DNA of 64,000 nt from Nodularia spumigena CCY9414 (GTDB lineage Bacteria; Cyanobacteriota; Cyanobacteriia; Cyanobacteriales; Nostocaceae): positions 1,699,545-1,763,544 of the forward strand of contig NZ_CP007203.1 of NCBI RefSeq assembly GCF_000340565.2. The letters run 5' to 3'. Position 1 is the first letter of the stretch; every line of letters starts with the position of its first letter. The notes under the pieces were generated by a model, which made no database searches, had not been told where the DNA came from, and worked only from the letters and a program-made list of their open reading frames with translations. Of this stretch, positions 1-8,239 are shown in pieces. Both the position numbers and the translations under genes were made by a program.

Positions 1-298
1 AAAAATGTAAGCAAAGAATAAAATCAGACATTTATAGGGAGAAAAGATTTTGAGCAGTCATTAATCTGACAAAATGGCATCAGAATGTATTGTCAATAAG
101 GAGCAATAAGAACGAGAACTAAATTTATGTGATTTGATAGATAAATGTCTATGCTAAATCTCTAAATTCGCAATTTTACTAATATATACAAGCGACAAAC
201 CTAGATTTTAAACATATTAATTGAGAACTAATTGTTAAATTAATTAGCCCGTTAATCAAAAATAAAATAACTAATTAAATACGCAATTACGAGAATAG
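1..298. other. AT-rich stretch downstream of the transposase remnant
   Basis: No coding region, RNA gene or convincing promoter is visible. If the IS1634-like transposase that ends just inside belonged to a complete element, its outer inverted repeat should lie here. I see no copy of the CCCACATTCCGCACC motif found on the other flank, so this end appears lost or diverged. Confidence 0.4.
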
Positions 299-1594
299 TT
301 AGGTAACGAATTTATAGTAATGAAGACAATCTGATGGTAAAAGCCTCAGAATAAAATCTCTATCTTTATTCTGATTAGAGATTTGAATTTGGTCATTAGA
401 TGTAACTAAATGAATTGACTGAAAGCATTGAAATATCCAGCGTACAGTAGGTTTTGCAGTTGGTTTACCTAACTGATTTCTAATTGTTGATTGATTTTCT
501 CGTAAAGCGGCTCGTATTTGTCTTTGTGCCAGGGTATATACCAGCAAGCATAAACCCATAATCATTGCTAGAGATTCAATTCTCTCAGGGCTTTTGAGAA
601 AGATACTATCTGCAAAAAATAATGGGTCTTTGAGAAAACCAAATCCCCGTTCACATGATTGTTGTGCTTTATATTCCTTTAACATTGAGTCATTGCTGAG
701 TACACTAGACTCTAAAATATTTGTGGCAATTACAAATCTACCTGCACTCTGTACTTCCTTGTTAATTTGATTTTCATTCCTGGATACTGTCCCGAATATT
801 TGGTAGAATTTCTCTGGTTGGTTGTCTTTTTTCTTTGATGTGATTTCACTGACGTTACTCTGCTCAATTTGGTGATATTTAAATTGTTTCGATATTTTTA
901 ATAATGCCTTGATAGCATCAGCCTCACAAGCAAATTTATCTTGTGATAACTTTTTCAATTCCTTAACAGCTTTTTCTTCAGCCTTGATAATTTTTTGTGA
1001 AAGCTTACGCAGGTCTGATTCTTTTCTCACTTGGCTCTGTACGACCAACCATCTTTGCTCTATGTCCCCGTAAGTTATTTGATTTTCTTTAAATGAATAT
1101 CCTGATAATTCACTTTCGACAAATTCCGAATCGGCTAAATTCGATCCCGCCGCATTTAAGGCAATTACCAAAAATATTGTATCTAGTCCTTTAATAAAGA
1201 GTTTATCCATGACTCTACCCAATTTATCATCGTTTAGGTATTCTGGTTTTACTCCGGCTCCTATCAAATGTTCACAAGCTATTGTTTCAAAAAATTTGGG
1301 GAACATATATAGTGGTTGAGATACAAATCCTAACCCATTTAAAATCATGGCTTTGACCGCATGACCAGGGCTGACCTTTTCTCCTTTTTCTTCACCTATT
1401 AAATCATTAATGATTTCTACCAACCCAATGGCATCTACCATTCCTGCTACTATGCCTAAATGATCTATATTTTGGATTTGGATTTCTTTTACATTCAACA
1501 TCACAACAGGATTCTCCATGAATTCTGTTTTGATTTTCTCATTTCTATTTTGGTTAACAATTAATTTTTCTAAACTTTTTCGGGATTTTCGCAT
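299..1594 (-). pseudogene. IS1634-family transposase with internal deletion
   Basis: This 431-residue reading frame resembles IS1634-type DDE transposases. The N-terminal DUF4277-like part (about residues 30-145) is intact, and so is the C-terminal part with the coiled region and the conserved block around residues 310-360 (CERGFGFLKDPLFFADSIFL), where the catalytic Glu is expected. Family members are usually about 540-560 residues. Near residue 150 the text jumps from IALNAAG to a segment normally found much later (SELSGYSFKENQ), so roughly 110-130 residues are missing, including the region that carries the first catalytic Asp residues. The deletion is in frame, so a protein can still be made but should not catalyse transposition. 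The deletion is inferred from recalled family members. Confidence 0.8.
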
Positions 1595-1695
1595 TTCTCC
1601 TGGAATCCAGGTTTTTACCTGAAAGCTTTGCTCATTGGCAGTTGCTTAGGTTTCTAAGACTAATTCTTATTAAGCCTCTTTCTTCTTAATTTAGT

Positions 1696-1836
1696 TTAGT
1701 TCTTATGTACTACTTTAGCGCTCTTTTCTTGATGTGTGACAGTTGAGGGTGCGGAATGTGGGTTGAAATTAACGCCGTTTATAAATTCTCCTAGTGATCT
1801 AAGATAAACTTCTTTACAATCGTGAGCATATTTCAT
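1696..1836 (-). pseudogene. 5' fragment of an unidentified gene behind hicB, cut by an IS end
   Basis: This 46-codon frame begins 12 bases after the hicB stop, with a good ribosome-binding site (GGAATTGGAG) before the ATG. The first 23 residues (MKYAHDCKEVYLRSLGEF and onward) look like ordinary protein. The rest is the translation of a stretch, about 1735-1772, that holds CCCACATTCCGCACCCTCAA, which I take to be the terminal repeat of the neighbouring insertion sequence. I infer that a gene once co-transcribed with hicB was interrupted there and only its 5' end remains. The residual peptide is not recognised. Confidence 0.5.
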
Positions 1837-1848
1837 ATCTCCAATTCC

Positions 1849-2190
1849 TCAAGCATTTTTTAACGATTCCCCCTTCAGATAACGTTCCAGTGCATCCGTG
1901 ACCAACTTATTGAGATTCACCCCCCGTTGTTGGGCAAATAAAGCCGCCTGACGATGAAGTTGGCTACCTACACGCACATGAAAACTTCCCTTAAACGCCT
2001 TCTCTGGCTCAATACCTTTTTCCTCACACAAAGCCAAATAATCATCAATTGCTTCCTCAAAACTAGCCCTCAGACTAGCCACATCTTCCCCCTCAAAACT
2101 GATTAAACTGCGGATATATTCCGCCTGTCCATAAAAGACTTTATCTTCATCACTATAGTGAATAGAACCGAAATAATCCTTGTATTGCAT
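1849..2190 (-). CDS. HicB-family antitoxin, without visible HicA
   Basis: This 113-residue protein has the HicB layout. The N-terminal half (about 1-65) is the partly degenerate RNase H-like fold, with strands around YFGSIHYSDEDKVFYGQ and EGEDVASLRASFEEAIDDYL. The C-terminal part (about 66-110) is a ribbon-helix-helix-like DNA-binding segment (SFHVRVGSQLHRQAALFAQQ). HicB normally neutralises the mRNA interferase HicA, whose gene usually lies immediately upstream. Here the upstream neighbour is a HepT-like gene and the downstream one is an unrecognised fragment, so this is an orphan in the window. It could act as a stand-alone regulator or on a HicA encoded elsewhere. Confidence 0.8.
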   Translation of the reverse strand: MQYKDYFGSIHYSDEDKVFYGQAEYIRSLISFEGEDVASLRASFEEAIDDYLALCEEKGIEPEKAFKGSFHVRVGSQLHRQAALFAQQRGVNLNKLVTDALERYLKGESLKNA

Positions 2191-2226
2191 TATGTCATTT
2201 ATTACCCATCTTAAATCACCAATTCC

Positions 2227-2586
2227 TCAAAAAAATTTACCATCACCAAATTCTTGTTGAAAAATAACCTCAATTTGTTCTTGCAGAAGTGGAACTTTAT
2301 TTTGCACAATGTCCCAAATTATTTCATTTTCTAGACTGAAATAAGCATGAGCTAAAATATCTCTTAAACCTGCTATTTTCCGCCATTCTACCGTAGGATA
2401 ACGATTTCTAGTTTCCGTCGGTACTTGCTTAATTGCCTCCCCGATAATTTGCAGATTTCGCAGCACAGCATCAAACCTCAACTCATCTTCAAAAAACTGG
2501 TCATAGCTGATACCTTCCGTATAACGCAAAACCTTGTCACAACTATTCAAAATATCCTCAAAATACAGTCTGAGATTACGAGACAT
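2227..2586 (-). CDS. HepT-like RNase toxin (DUF86)
   Basis: This is a small all-helical HEPN protein of about 119 residues. It carries the HepT ribonuclease motif R-X4-H-X-Y as R75, H80 and Y82 (RDILAHAY). HepT toxins cleave RNA and are silenced by the partner MntA, which adds AMP groups to the tyrosine of this motif. I chose the ATG at 2586: it has AGAGG about eight bases upstream and overlaps the end of the MntA gene by 11 bases, a usual translational coupling. A start at 2610 is open but would overlap by 35 bases and has no better ribosome-binding site. All three motif residues are present, so the toxin is probably intact. Confidence 0.85.
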   Translation of the reverse strand: MSRNLRLYFEDILNSCDKVLRYTEGISYDQFFEDELRFDAVLRNLQIIGEAIKQVPTETRNRYPTVEWRKIAGLRDILAHAYFSLENEIIWDIVQNKVPLLQEQIEVIFQQEFGDGKFF

Positions 2587-2881
2587 AGATAGCCTCTGTT
2601 TCAATGACATCTCTAATTTGAGGCTTTAACATCTTCTTGCTAACTACATCTACGGGACATCCCAAACTATCCTCCAGAAAAAACTTTAAGTCCATGTAAC
2701 AGTCAAACGTCACCTTACCGTCAAACTCCACTAATAAATCAATATCACTTTTAGCCGTGGCTTCATCCCTCGCTACAGAACCAAATAAAGCCAGAGATTT
2801 TACACCATAACCACGAATTTCTGCCCCATGAGCTTTTAAAAAAGCGATTAATTTTTCTCGTTTCATTTTTTTAATCGTCAA
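2576..2881 (-). CDS. MntA-like nucleotidyltransferase antitoxin
   Basis: This 101-residue minimal nucleotidyltransferase has the GSX10DXD signature (G34, S35, D46, D48) and a third acidic residue at D78 in GCPVDVV. MntA-type proteins use ATP to AMPylate the HepT toxin. The gene precedes and overlaps the HepT gene, the standard order for this type VII toxin-antitoxin pair. The start may be Met1 or Met6; both are near the stretch before GYGVKSLALFGS. No DNA-binding domain is present, so regulation is not evident from the sequence. Confidence 0.85.
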   Translation of the reverse strand: MTIKKMKREKLIAFLKAHGAEIRGYGVKSLALFGSVARDEATAKSDIDLLVEFDGKVTFDCYMDLKFFLEDSLGCPVDVVSKKMLKPQIRDVIETEAIYVS

Positions 2882-2932
2882 CCATTTTTCAGGGAATAAA
2901 CCAGAAATAATCCTGATATTACATCATGTCAT

Positions 2933-3325
2933 TCATAGCAATTCATCACCATATTTTTCTAACCAAACCTGCAAAGCATTTTCGTCAATTTCCCCAGAAG
3001 CTAAACCTTCCATCACTAATACTATTTCCGGTTCTGGTGCATTGAAACTATAAGCATTCAACCCCAAAAAAACATACATTGCCATAAAAGCTGTACGCTT
3101 ATTACCATCCACAAAGGAATGATTTTGACACAAAGCAAAACCATAAGCCGCCGCCAATTCCCAGAGCGAAACCTCCGACTGAACAGAAAATTTATGCTGA
3201 AGACGGGCTAAACTCGCTGCTAACAACACCGAATCTCTTACCCCAGATAAACCGCCATACTGACAAATCAAACCTTCATGGATAGCCAGCACCATCTGTT
3301 CTGTCAGCCAAGTTGGTTCATTCAC
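2933..3325 (-). CDS. Doc-family toxin (Fic/DOC)
   Basis: This 130-residue protein has the Fic/Doc core motif HSFVDGNKRTA at residues 69-79, with the catalytic His and phosphate-binding loop intact. Doc toxins phosphorylate elongation factor Tu and so stop translation. The start is GTG, overlapping the stop of the upstream AbrB-type gene by four bases (GTGA), so the two are translationally coupled. The length fits Doc (about 125-130 residues), and the N-terminal LTEQMVLAIHEGLI helix is typical of the death-on-curing family. The antitoxin is not the usual Phd type. Confidence 0.85.
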   Translation of the reverse strand: MNEPTWLTEQMVLAIHEGLICQYGGLSGVRDSVLLAASLARLQHKFSVQSEVSLWELAAAYGFALCQNHSFVDGNKRTAFMAMYVFLGLNAYSFNAPEPEIVLVMEGLASGEIDENALQVWLEKYGDELL

Positions 3326-3549
3326 TTAGCGAGTTCCTTCAACGCATGACGAAACTTCTGGCTACCTTCCCGATAAATGGCCATCGCTTTCTCAAACTCA
3401 GGATCATAAGGACTAAGCTGGAGTCCATGTTCAGTTTCCGTCACAAATAAAGTATCACCTTCGGAAAGGTTGAGCTTTTCTAACGACTCCTTAGAAAATG
3501 TCACCCCTACTGAATTACCAATTTTGCGTAACTTTAAGGTCTGGATCAT
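3322..3549 (-). CDS. AbrB/MazE-type antitoxin paired with Doc
   Basis: This 75-residue protein opens with a SpoVT/AbrB swapped-hairpin domain (about residues 3-48; LRKIGNSVGVTFSKE is the recognisable core). A short helical tail (about 50-75) follows and probably masks the toxin. The gene is directly upstream of doc with a four-base overlap, so it is the likely antitoxin and autorepressor. Phd is the classical Doc partner; an AbrB-fold partner is a known but less common exchange. Confidence 0.8.
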   Translation of the reverse strand: MIQTLKLRKIGNSVGVTFSKESLEKLNLSEGDTLFVTETEHGLQLSPYDPEFEKAMAIYREGSQKFRHALKELAK

Positions 3550-3675
3550 GAAACTTTCCCTAATGTAATTACGAGTGTAACTACTATCTTAACCTTAAAT
3601 TCCCAATTCCTCAAAGTTTTTAGCGATCGCACTGGCTAATTCCACCGCTTCCTGATTTAAGTCTTTTAACTCAAT

Positions 3676-3768
3676 TAGGACTTACGCAACTGGCACAGGC
3701 GATGCCTGCGGCGGGCTACGCCTACGCTAAATTAAAGTACATTTGTATTATACAAGCGATGCAACTGG
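3676..3768. repeat. Left arm of the 93-bp inverted repeat
   Basis: This copy runs from TAGGACTTACGCAA to GATGCAACTGG. It includes the GC-rich motif GGCGATGCCTGCGGCGGGCT, which is common in Nostocales dispersed repeats, and an AT-rich tail. Its reverse complement is at 5134-5226. Confidence 0.85.
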
Positions 3769-3833
3769 CACAAATAGGGAGCGGGCGTAGCCCGGCTACG
3801 CGACAATTTAAATTAAACCAAGCACATATTAAA

Positions 3834-4855
3834 TTAAACTAAGCACATAGGAATACTTGGGCGTTTGAGTTGTTGAATTAAATAATTAGACAGCAAATTA
3901 TGCTTGATTTGATAAACAGTTTGTCCAGTTTGATAGGCTAAATTTTTTAATCTGATCCAAACCAACATTGCACAAGCAATATGATTTCTTTGAAGCCTAG
4001 CTTTACGACATTGACAAGATTCAATGCCAGTTAGTTGTTTAATCTCTCGGTGAAACTCCTCAATTTTCCAACGAATTTTACACACCTCTTGTACAACATT
4101 CGTGGAACTTTGAGATAAATCGTTAGTGGCGACATAATCCGTTCTGTTGGTAGAAACAGCAACCCGGAATAGTTTCACTTTTTTCTGGGCGGGAAATCCT
4201 TTAATTTTTATGATTTTACCACATTCTAATTCTTCTTCGCTCCATTCTAACAATTCAATTCGTTTATATTTTTCTTTACCCAATGTATCATCAACTAACC
4301 GATTATTTTTTAAAGGGCAATAATAAACTTTCTCTAGACTATCAATATAAAGCATTAAACTGTGTACCGCATACCACGTGTCCATCAAAACCGTATCAAA
4401 GGGTAAAAGCTTTTGATACGGTTTTGCAGCATATCTTTCACATGGTCTATCTTGGTTTTACCATCCACATCAGGATTAAAAATGCGGTAATCTATTACCC
4501 AAAATTTTTGCACTTTAGGATTTACATATACACAACTGACTACACCAATTCCTTTGATTATGCCATGTTCGTTCCCACTATATTGGCTCCTCACCATCTC
4601 TATTTCTTTAGAATATCTTTTGTCTAAAATGCTATCATCAAATATTATGTAACCATTGGCATCAAGTTCAATTACGTCTTTCACATTTTCCCATAGTAAC
4701 CTCGGTGTTAACTTTTCTCTCTTCAAATAATAATTAATTGCATCATGGCTAATATGCTCTAAATGCTCTGCTAAATTGGTAATCGTGTAATTAATTTGAC
4801 TGCTTAACAAGTATTGGCAGTAATTAAGCTTTGTAAAGCTCATGCTGATCACCAA
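3834..4855 (-). pseudogene. IS701-family transposase, frameshifted
   Basis: Two adjacent frames (4385-4855, then 3834-4388) together make a full IS701-type DDE transposase. The first carries the N-terminal block (MSFTKLNYCQYLLSSQ) and the first catalytic Asp in IIFDDSILDKRY. The second carries the second Asp in MDTWYA and the Glu in RWKIEEFHREIKQLTG, and ends as expected. The likely start is the internal Met at 4843. The frames part around 4386-4426, where a perfect 15-bp inverted repeat sits. The downstream frame still reads KLLPFDTVLMDTWY, so the original coding text is recognisable and the break is a mutation; I see no typical slippery signal for a programmed shift. Confidence 0.8.
4386..4426. 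repeat. Perfect 15-bp inverted repeat at the transposase frameshift
   Basis: The arms CAAAACCGTATCAAA (4386-4400) and TTTGATACGGTTTTG (4412-4426) are exact reverse complements around an 11-base loop. One arm encodes the expected DTVL segment of the transposase. The other occupies positions where the family has unrelated residues, so it looks copied from the first. Confidence 0.85.
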
Positions 4856-5009
4856 AATTATCTCTTACATCTTCTACCTATTTTCTCATGAATATTTTCA
4901 TGATTTTTCCCAGAGAGCGACTTTCTATTGCAAAAACAAAGCTTATGGCTAACGCCACGCTACGCTATCGGAATCCCGTTTTATTCATACCTTTGTACTA
5001 TCAACTAAA

Positions 5010-5120
5010 CTAGTACAAGACGGCGTAAATAAACAGACCATTCAAAATCCCTGAAAAGCCCATTTTATAAGCTTTTTGACTTTTGACTTTTGACTTTTGA
5101 CTTCCGCCTTGCGGTACTAG
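5010..5120. repeat. 111-bp MITE-like repeat, copy 1
   Basis: The sequence begins CTAGTACAAGACGGCG and ends CGCCTTGCGGTACTAG, so its ends form a short imperfect inverted repeat starting with CTAGTAC. The interior has four tandem TTTTGAC heptamers. It is identical along its whole length to 50891-51001, and a diverged inverted copy is at 43424-43534. Confidence 0.8.
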
Positions 5121-5133
5121 GCATCGCCCTGTC

Positions 5134-5226
5134 CCAGTTGCATCACTTGTATAATACAAATGTACTTTAATTTAGCGTAGGCGTAGCCCGCCGCAGGCAT
5201 CGCCTGTGCCAATTGCGTAAGTCCTA
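5134..5226. repeat. Right arm of the 93-bp inverted repeat
   Basis: Reverse complement of 3676-3768, with about two substitutions, one in the first 20 bases and one near the inner end. The near-identity implies recent duplication or gene conversion. Confidence 0.85.
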
Positions 5227-5247
5227 TTGCAGTTGTATGGGAAAAGA

Positions 5248-5342
5248 GTCAGAATCGCGGATTTTGCGGATTAAAGGATTGCGCGGATTTTTGGATTAAA
5301 AATCCGTGAAATCCCTTAATCTATCTAATCCGCGATTCTGAC
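5248..5342. repeat. REP-like palindromic element, copy 1
   Basis: A long imperfect hairpin: the left arm starts GTCAGAATCGCGGAT and the right arm ends ATCCGCGATTCTGAC, with an inner pair GGATTAAA/AATCC. Related copies are at 7157-7563 and 7955-8060, all within 3 kb. It could form a transcript end but has no T-run. Confidence 0.75.
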
Positions 5343-5375
5343 TTATGTGGGATAAAATTAACTATAAAACTAACA

Positions 5376-6809
5376 ATGAAACTAACTATGGAACTAACAA
5401 GATTTAATGAAATAGATTTTTTACCTGCCTTAAAAGGTTTTTTTAGTGAGCTAAATGTACCGATTAATTATGTAGATGATAAGCCGACTTCGGTAAAAAA
5501 TATATTACAGTATACTTATAAGGATAATGAGTCTTTTAGGTTAATTAATGACGTTTATTTTGTTGGATTAGTTGATGATGCAGCTTTTAGAGGGAATCAA
5601 AGTTTAGAAATCGCCCAAATTAACTCAGATTATGATGGAATTTTGGTTTTTGGGATAACTTTGAATGATCGCCTAAATGGTTTATTGCCAACGCGATCGC
5701 AGTTGGCGGAAATAGCACGGGCTTTTAATCGGGAGTTTTGTTATACGCCTGTTGTCGTGGTGTTTAGGTATGGCGAGTATCTAGCATTTGCGAATACGGA
5801 GAGATTGAAATACAAGCGGAATCAGGAAGGGGAGAAAGCTGGGAAAGTAACGCTATTAAGGGATGTGAGTATTAACAATATTCACGCAGCACATGAAAAA
5901 ATTATTTTTGGGGATAAGAATTTTAAGGGTTTAAAGATTGATACGAGTAAGGTCAATAGTTTTAAAAAGCTGTATGACTATTGGCAAACAGTATTTTCAT
6001 TACAAGCTTTAAACGACCAGTTTTATGCAGATTTGCAAGACTGGTTTTACTATGCGTCGCAAGAGATCAATCTTCCTTTCAAACCTGACTATGTTCCAGA
6101 AAAGGAGAATATCAAAAACTTTTTGGTGCGGTTGCTTGCTCGAACCATGTTTTGCTGGTTTATCAAGGAAAAGGGACTAATTAAGCCTGAAATTTTGGAG
6201 CTTAGAGATTGGGATGGTCGGGTTTATCCTTTGGTTAGAGACTTTGAGGATGAGAACTTTTTAGAGTCAAATAGCTATTATCGTGGCGTTTTGCAAAATA
6301 TCTTTTTTAATTCGTTGAATCAAAAGGAGAAAAAATCGCTCAAAGATTTTAAATGGACAAAGTATTTACATTCAGATTTTCAGGTTGAATGGTTTACAAC
6401 GATTCCATATTTGAATGGCGGTATTTTTGACAAGTTGGATGAAGATAATGCGAAGGAAAGTATTGAAGATACGGTGATGCGTGTGCCTAACTTTCTGTTT
6501 TATGGGATTGAGACAGAAGAGAATGTGGCTAAGGGTAAGGCCAAGAAAATTGAAGTTAGGAAGGTTTACCACAAGGGTTTGAATGAAATTTTTAAATCCT
6601 ATAAGTTCACTTTGGAAGAGAATACGCCCTATGACGAAGATATTGCTTTAGATCCTGAGTTGTTGGGTTTAGTGTTTGAGAACCTATTGGCAGAACTTGA
6701 TCCAAATTTGGAAGAGAGTACGATCAAGAGTATCCGTAAGCAGACAGGGAGCTATTACACGCCGCGTAAGGTGATTCAGGAAATGGTGAATGAGAGTTTG
6801 TTTATTTAA
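5376..6809 (+). pseudogene. N-terminal part of a type IIG / Eco57I-like restriction-modification protein
   Basis: The 477 residues match the N-terminal and central part of large Eco57I/PglX-like proteins: an alpha/beta region (about 1-180), a helical region with LLARTMFCWFIKEKGL (about 255-270), and the segment just before the methylase core, DPELLGLVFENLLAEL followed by TGSYYTPRKVIQEMVNESL near the end. In complete proteins the S-adenosylmethionine motif and NPPY catalytic motif follow this point, and total length is around 1000 residues or more. Here the frame stops six bases after NESL and the following DNA codes for an EVE domain in another frame. The methylase and target-recognition parts are therefore gone. 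Low-GC codon use is like the rest of the island. Confidence 0.8.
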
Positions 6810-7153
6810 ACGGTAAATTTGAAATATATTCCGTTCGCAATCCCCAAGCACGGAATAACCTCAAAGCCATGCAACTAAACGATGAGGTCTTGTTTTACCA
6901 CAGCCAAGAAGGAAACAGCATCATGGGTAAAATGAAAGTAATCGTCACTGCCCATCAAGACCCAACCACCAACGATCCTAAATGGTTAAGCGCCACCTTT
7001 GAACCAGTGCAAACCTTTGAGAAAGCTATCGTATTAAGCCAGATAAAAGAAACTCCAGAATTAGCAAATATCGGCTTAGTCAAACAGCCTAGACTTGCTG
7101 TGATGCCATTAACTAAATCTGAGTTTGAGTTGATTATAAAATTAGCAAAATAA
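6806..7153 (+). pseudogene. EVE-domain protein, 5' end lost
   Basis: An ATG at 6869 opens a 94-residue frame (MQLNDEVLFYHSQEG...), but the conserved coding text continues upstream in the same frame without a start: LNGKFEIYSVRNPQARNNLKAM, which matches the VRNYQARNNLR block of EVE/PUA-like domains. About 35-40 N-terminal residues that normally precede it are absent. EVE domains bind modified bases and are frequent near restriction systems. The frame closes upstream at a TGA (6791-6793) within the restriction gene. I infer a deletion that joined the two genes at about 6800-6810. A shortened protein from 6869 is possible but would lack the first strands of the fold. Confidence 0.75.
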
Positions 7154-7156
7154 AAA

Positions 7157-7563
7157 GTCAGAATCGCGGATTATAAGGATTACACAGATTACGTGGATTA
7201 GATTATTTGTGATAGCAACAGATGCTAAAATCCGTGAAATCCTTTAATCTGTCTAATCAGTGATGCGGATGAGATTATCTGATACAGTGACAGATAATTA
7301 AAATCCGTGAAACCCCTTAATCTGTCTAATCAGTGATGCGGATGAGATTATCTGATACAGTGACAGATAATTAAAATCCGTGAAACCCCTTAATCTGTCT
7401 AATCAGTGATGCGGATGAGATTATCTGATACAGTGACAGATAATTAAAATCCGTGAAACCCCTTAATCTGTCTAATCAGTGATGCGGATGAGATTATCTG
7501 ATACAGTGACAGATAATTAAAATCCGTGAAATCCTTTAATCTGTCTAAATCCGTGATTCAGAC
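7157..7563. repeat. REP-like element expanded by a 73-bp tandem repeat
   Basis: The outer ends are the same palindrome as at 5248-5342 (GTCAGAATCGCGGAT, and a decayed right end CCGTGATTCAGAC). The interior holds four head-to-tail copies of a 73-bp unit that begin at 7261, 7334, 7407 and 7480 (the last partial). The copies are essentially identical and begin TGATGCGGATGAGATTATCT. There are no unique spacers, so this is not a CRISPR. It fills the gap between the EVE remnant and the next gene. Confidence 0.85.
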
Positions 7564-7565
7564 CT

Positions 7566-7949
7566 ATGGACTTAAAATACCAAGACATCACCCAAAAAAT
7601 TATCGGCGCATCCTTTGAAGTCCATAAATTTCTAGGTAACGGCTTTCAAGAAGTAATTTATCAACGCGCCCTTGCCTACGAACTCCATCAAGCAGGATTA
7701 ACCTTTGCCAGAGAAATTGAACAACAAATCTATTACAAAAACCTACCCGAACCAATTGGTACACGCCGCGCCGATTTTGTGGTTGAAGAAAAAGTATTAG
7801 TCGAACTCAAAGCAGTAATCCAACTCGAAGACGTACACCTAGCCCAAGCATTAAACTATCTCAAAGTATATAAACTCGAAGTTGGATTATTGATTAACTT
7901 TGGCAGTAAAAGTTTGACATTTAAGAGATTAGTATTAAGTAACAAATAA
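7566..7949 (+). CDS. GxxExxY protein (PD-(D/E)XK-like fold)
   Basis: The 127-residue protein carries the family-naming motif GFQEVIY at residues 26-32. The region RRADFVVEEKVLVELKAV (about 77-94) has the D...ExK spacing of the PD-(D/E)XK nuclease fold. The biochemical role of the family is unknown to me. The ATG lies just after the end of the tandem-repeat element, and another REP-like copy begins five bases after the stop, so the gene is tightly bracketed by repeats. No ribosome-binding site is obvious. It may have moved as a repeat-flanked cassette; that is inference. Confidence 0.8.
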   Translation: MDLKYQDITQKIIGASFEVHKFLGNGFQEVIYQRALAYELHQAGLTFAREIEQQIYYKNLPEPIGTRRADFVVEEKVLVELKAVIQLEDVHLAQALNYLKVYKLEVGLLINFGSKSLTFKRLVLSNK

Positions 7950-7954
7950 AAGAG

Positions 7955-8060
7955 TCAGAATCGCGGATTATATGGATTACGCTGATTACACAGATTTTTT
8001 TCATTTGCTAAGATAACCAAAATCTGTGAAATCCTTTAATCCGTAAAATCCGCGATTCTT
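7955..8060. repeat. REP-like palindromic element, copy 3
   Basis: Left arm GTCAGAATCGCGGAT at 7955 and right arm ATCCGCGATTCT ending near 8059, with an inner AAATCTGTGAAATC segment as in the other copies. It follows the GxxExxY gene directly and could serve as its transcript end. Confidence 0.75.
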
Positions 8061-8239
8061 ACCTTGTTTTTAGCTATTCACATTTCACTCAGGCTTACTC
8101 AGGAGAAGTTGGAAAGGCGATCGCTCTCAAGATTAGTATAATTCGTTACTCAAAACCAACTTAACTGCTTCCCCACACTTGAGCCGTTCGCCTGTGAGTA
8201 GGGAAGCGACACCCTCAGACTAAGGCAGGGTGGAGTAGT

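Larger units (their letters stand above)
3676..5226. mobile_element. Composite insertion: IS701-like transposase within a 93-bp inverted repeat
   Basis: The segment is bounded by two 93-bp copies in inverted orientation (3676-3768 and 5134-5226), which differ at only about two positions. Each starts with TAGGACTTACGCAA at the outer edge, a terminal motif shared with a MITE-like element at 46940-47080. Inside lie the broken IS701-type transposase, a repeat with the string GGCTAACGCCACGC near 4950, and a 111-bp repeat (5010-5120) that recurs identically at 50891. I read this as layers of insertion into one spot. Whether the 93-bp arms ever moved as one unit with the transposase is uncertain. 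Confidence 0.6.

Noticed and set aside
4385-4400. Programmed frameshift in the IS701-type transposase.
   Set aside because: No slippery heptamer of the usual type is seen, and the perfect inverted repeat with replaced residues points to mutation instead.
4283-4627. A 114-codon frame on the plus strand.
   Set aside because: It lies antisense to the IS701-type transposase, which is clearly the coding strand.
7261-7550. CRISPR-like array of regular repeats.
   Set aside because: The 73-bp units are head to tail with no unique spacers, and no cas genes are nearby.
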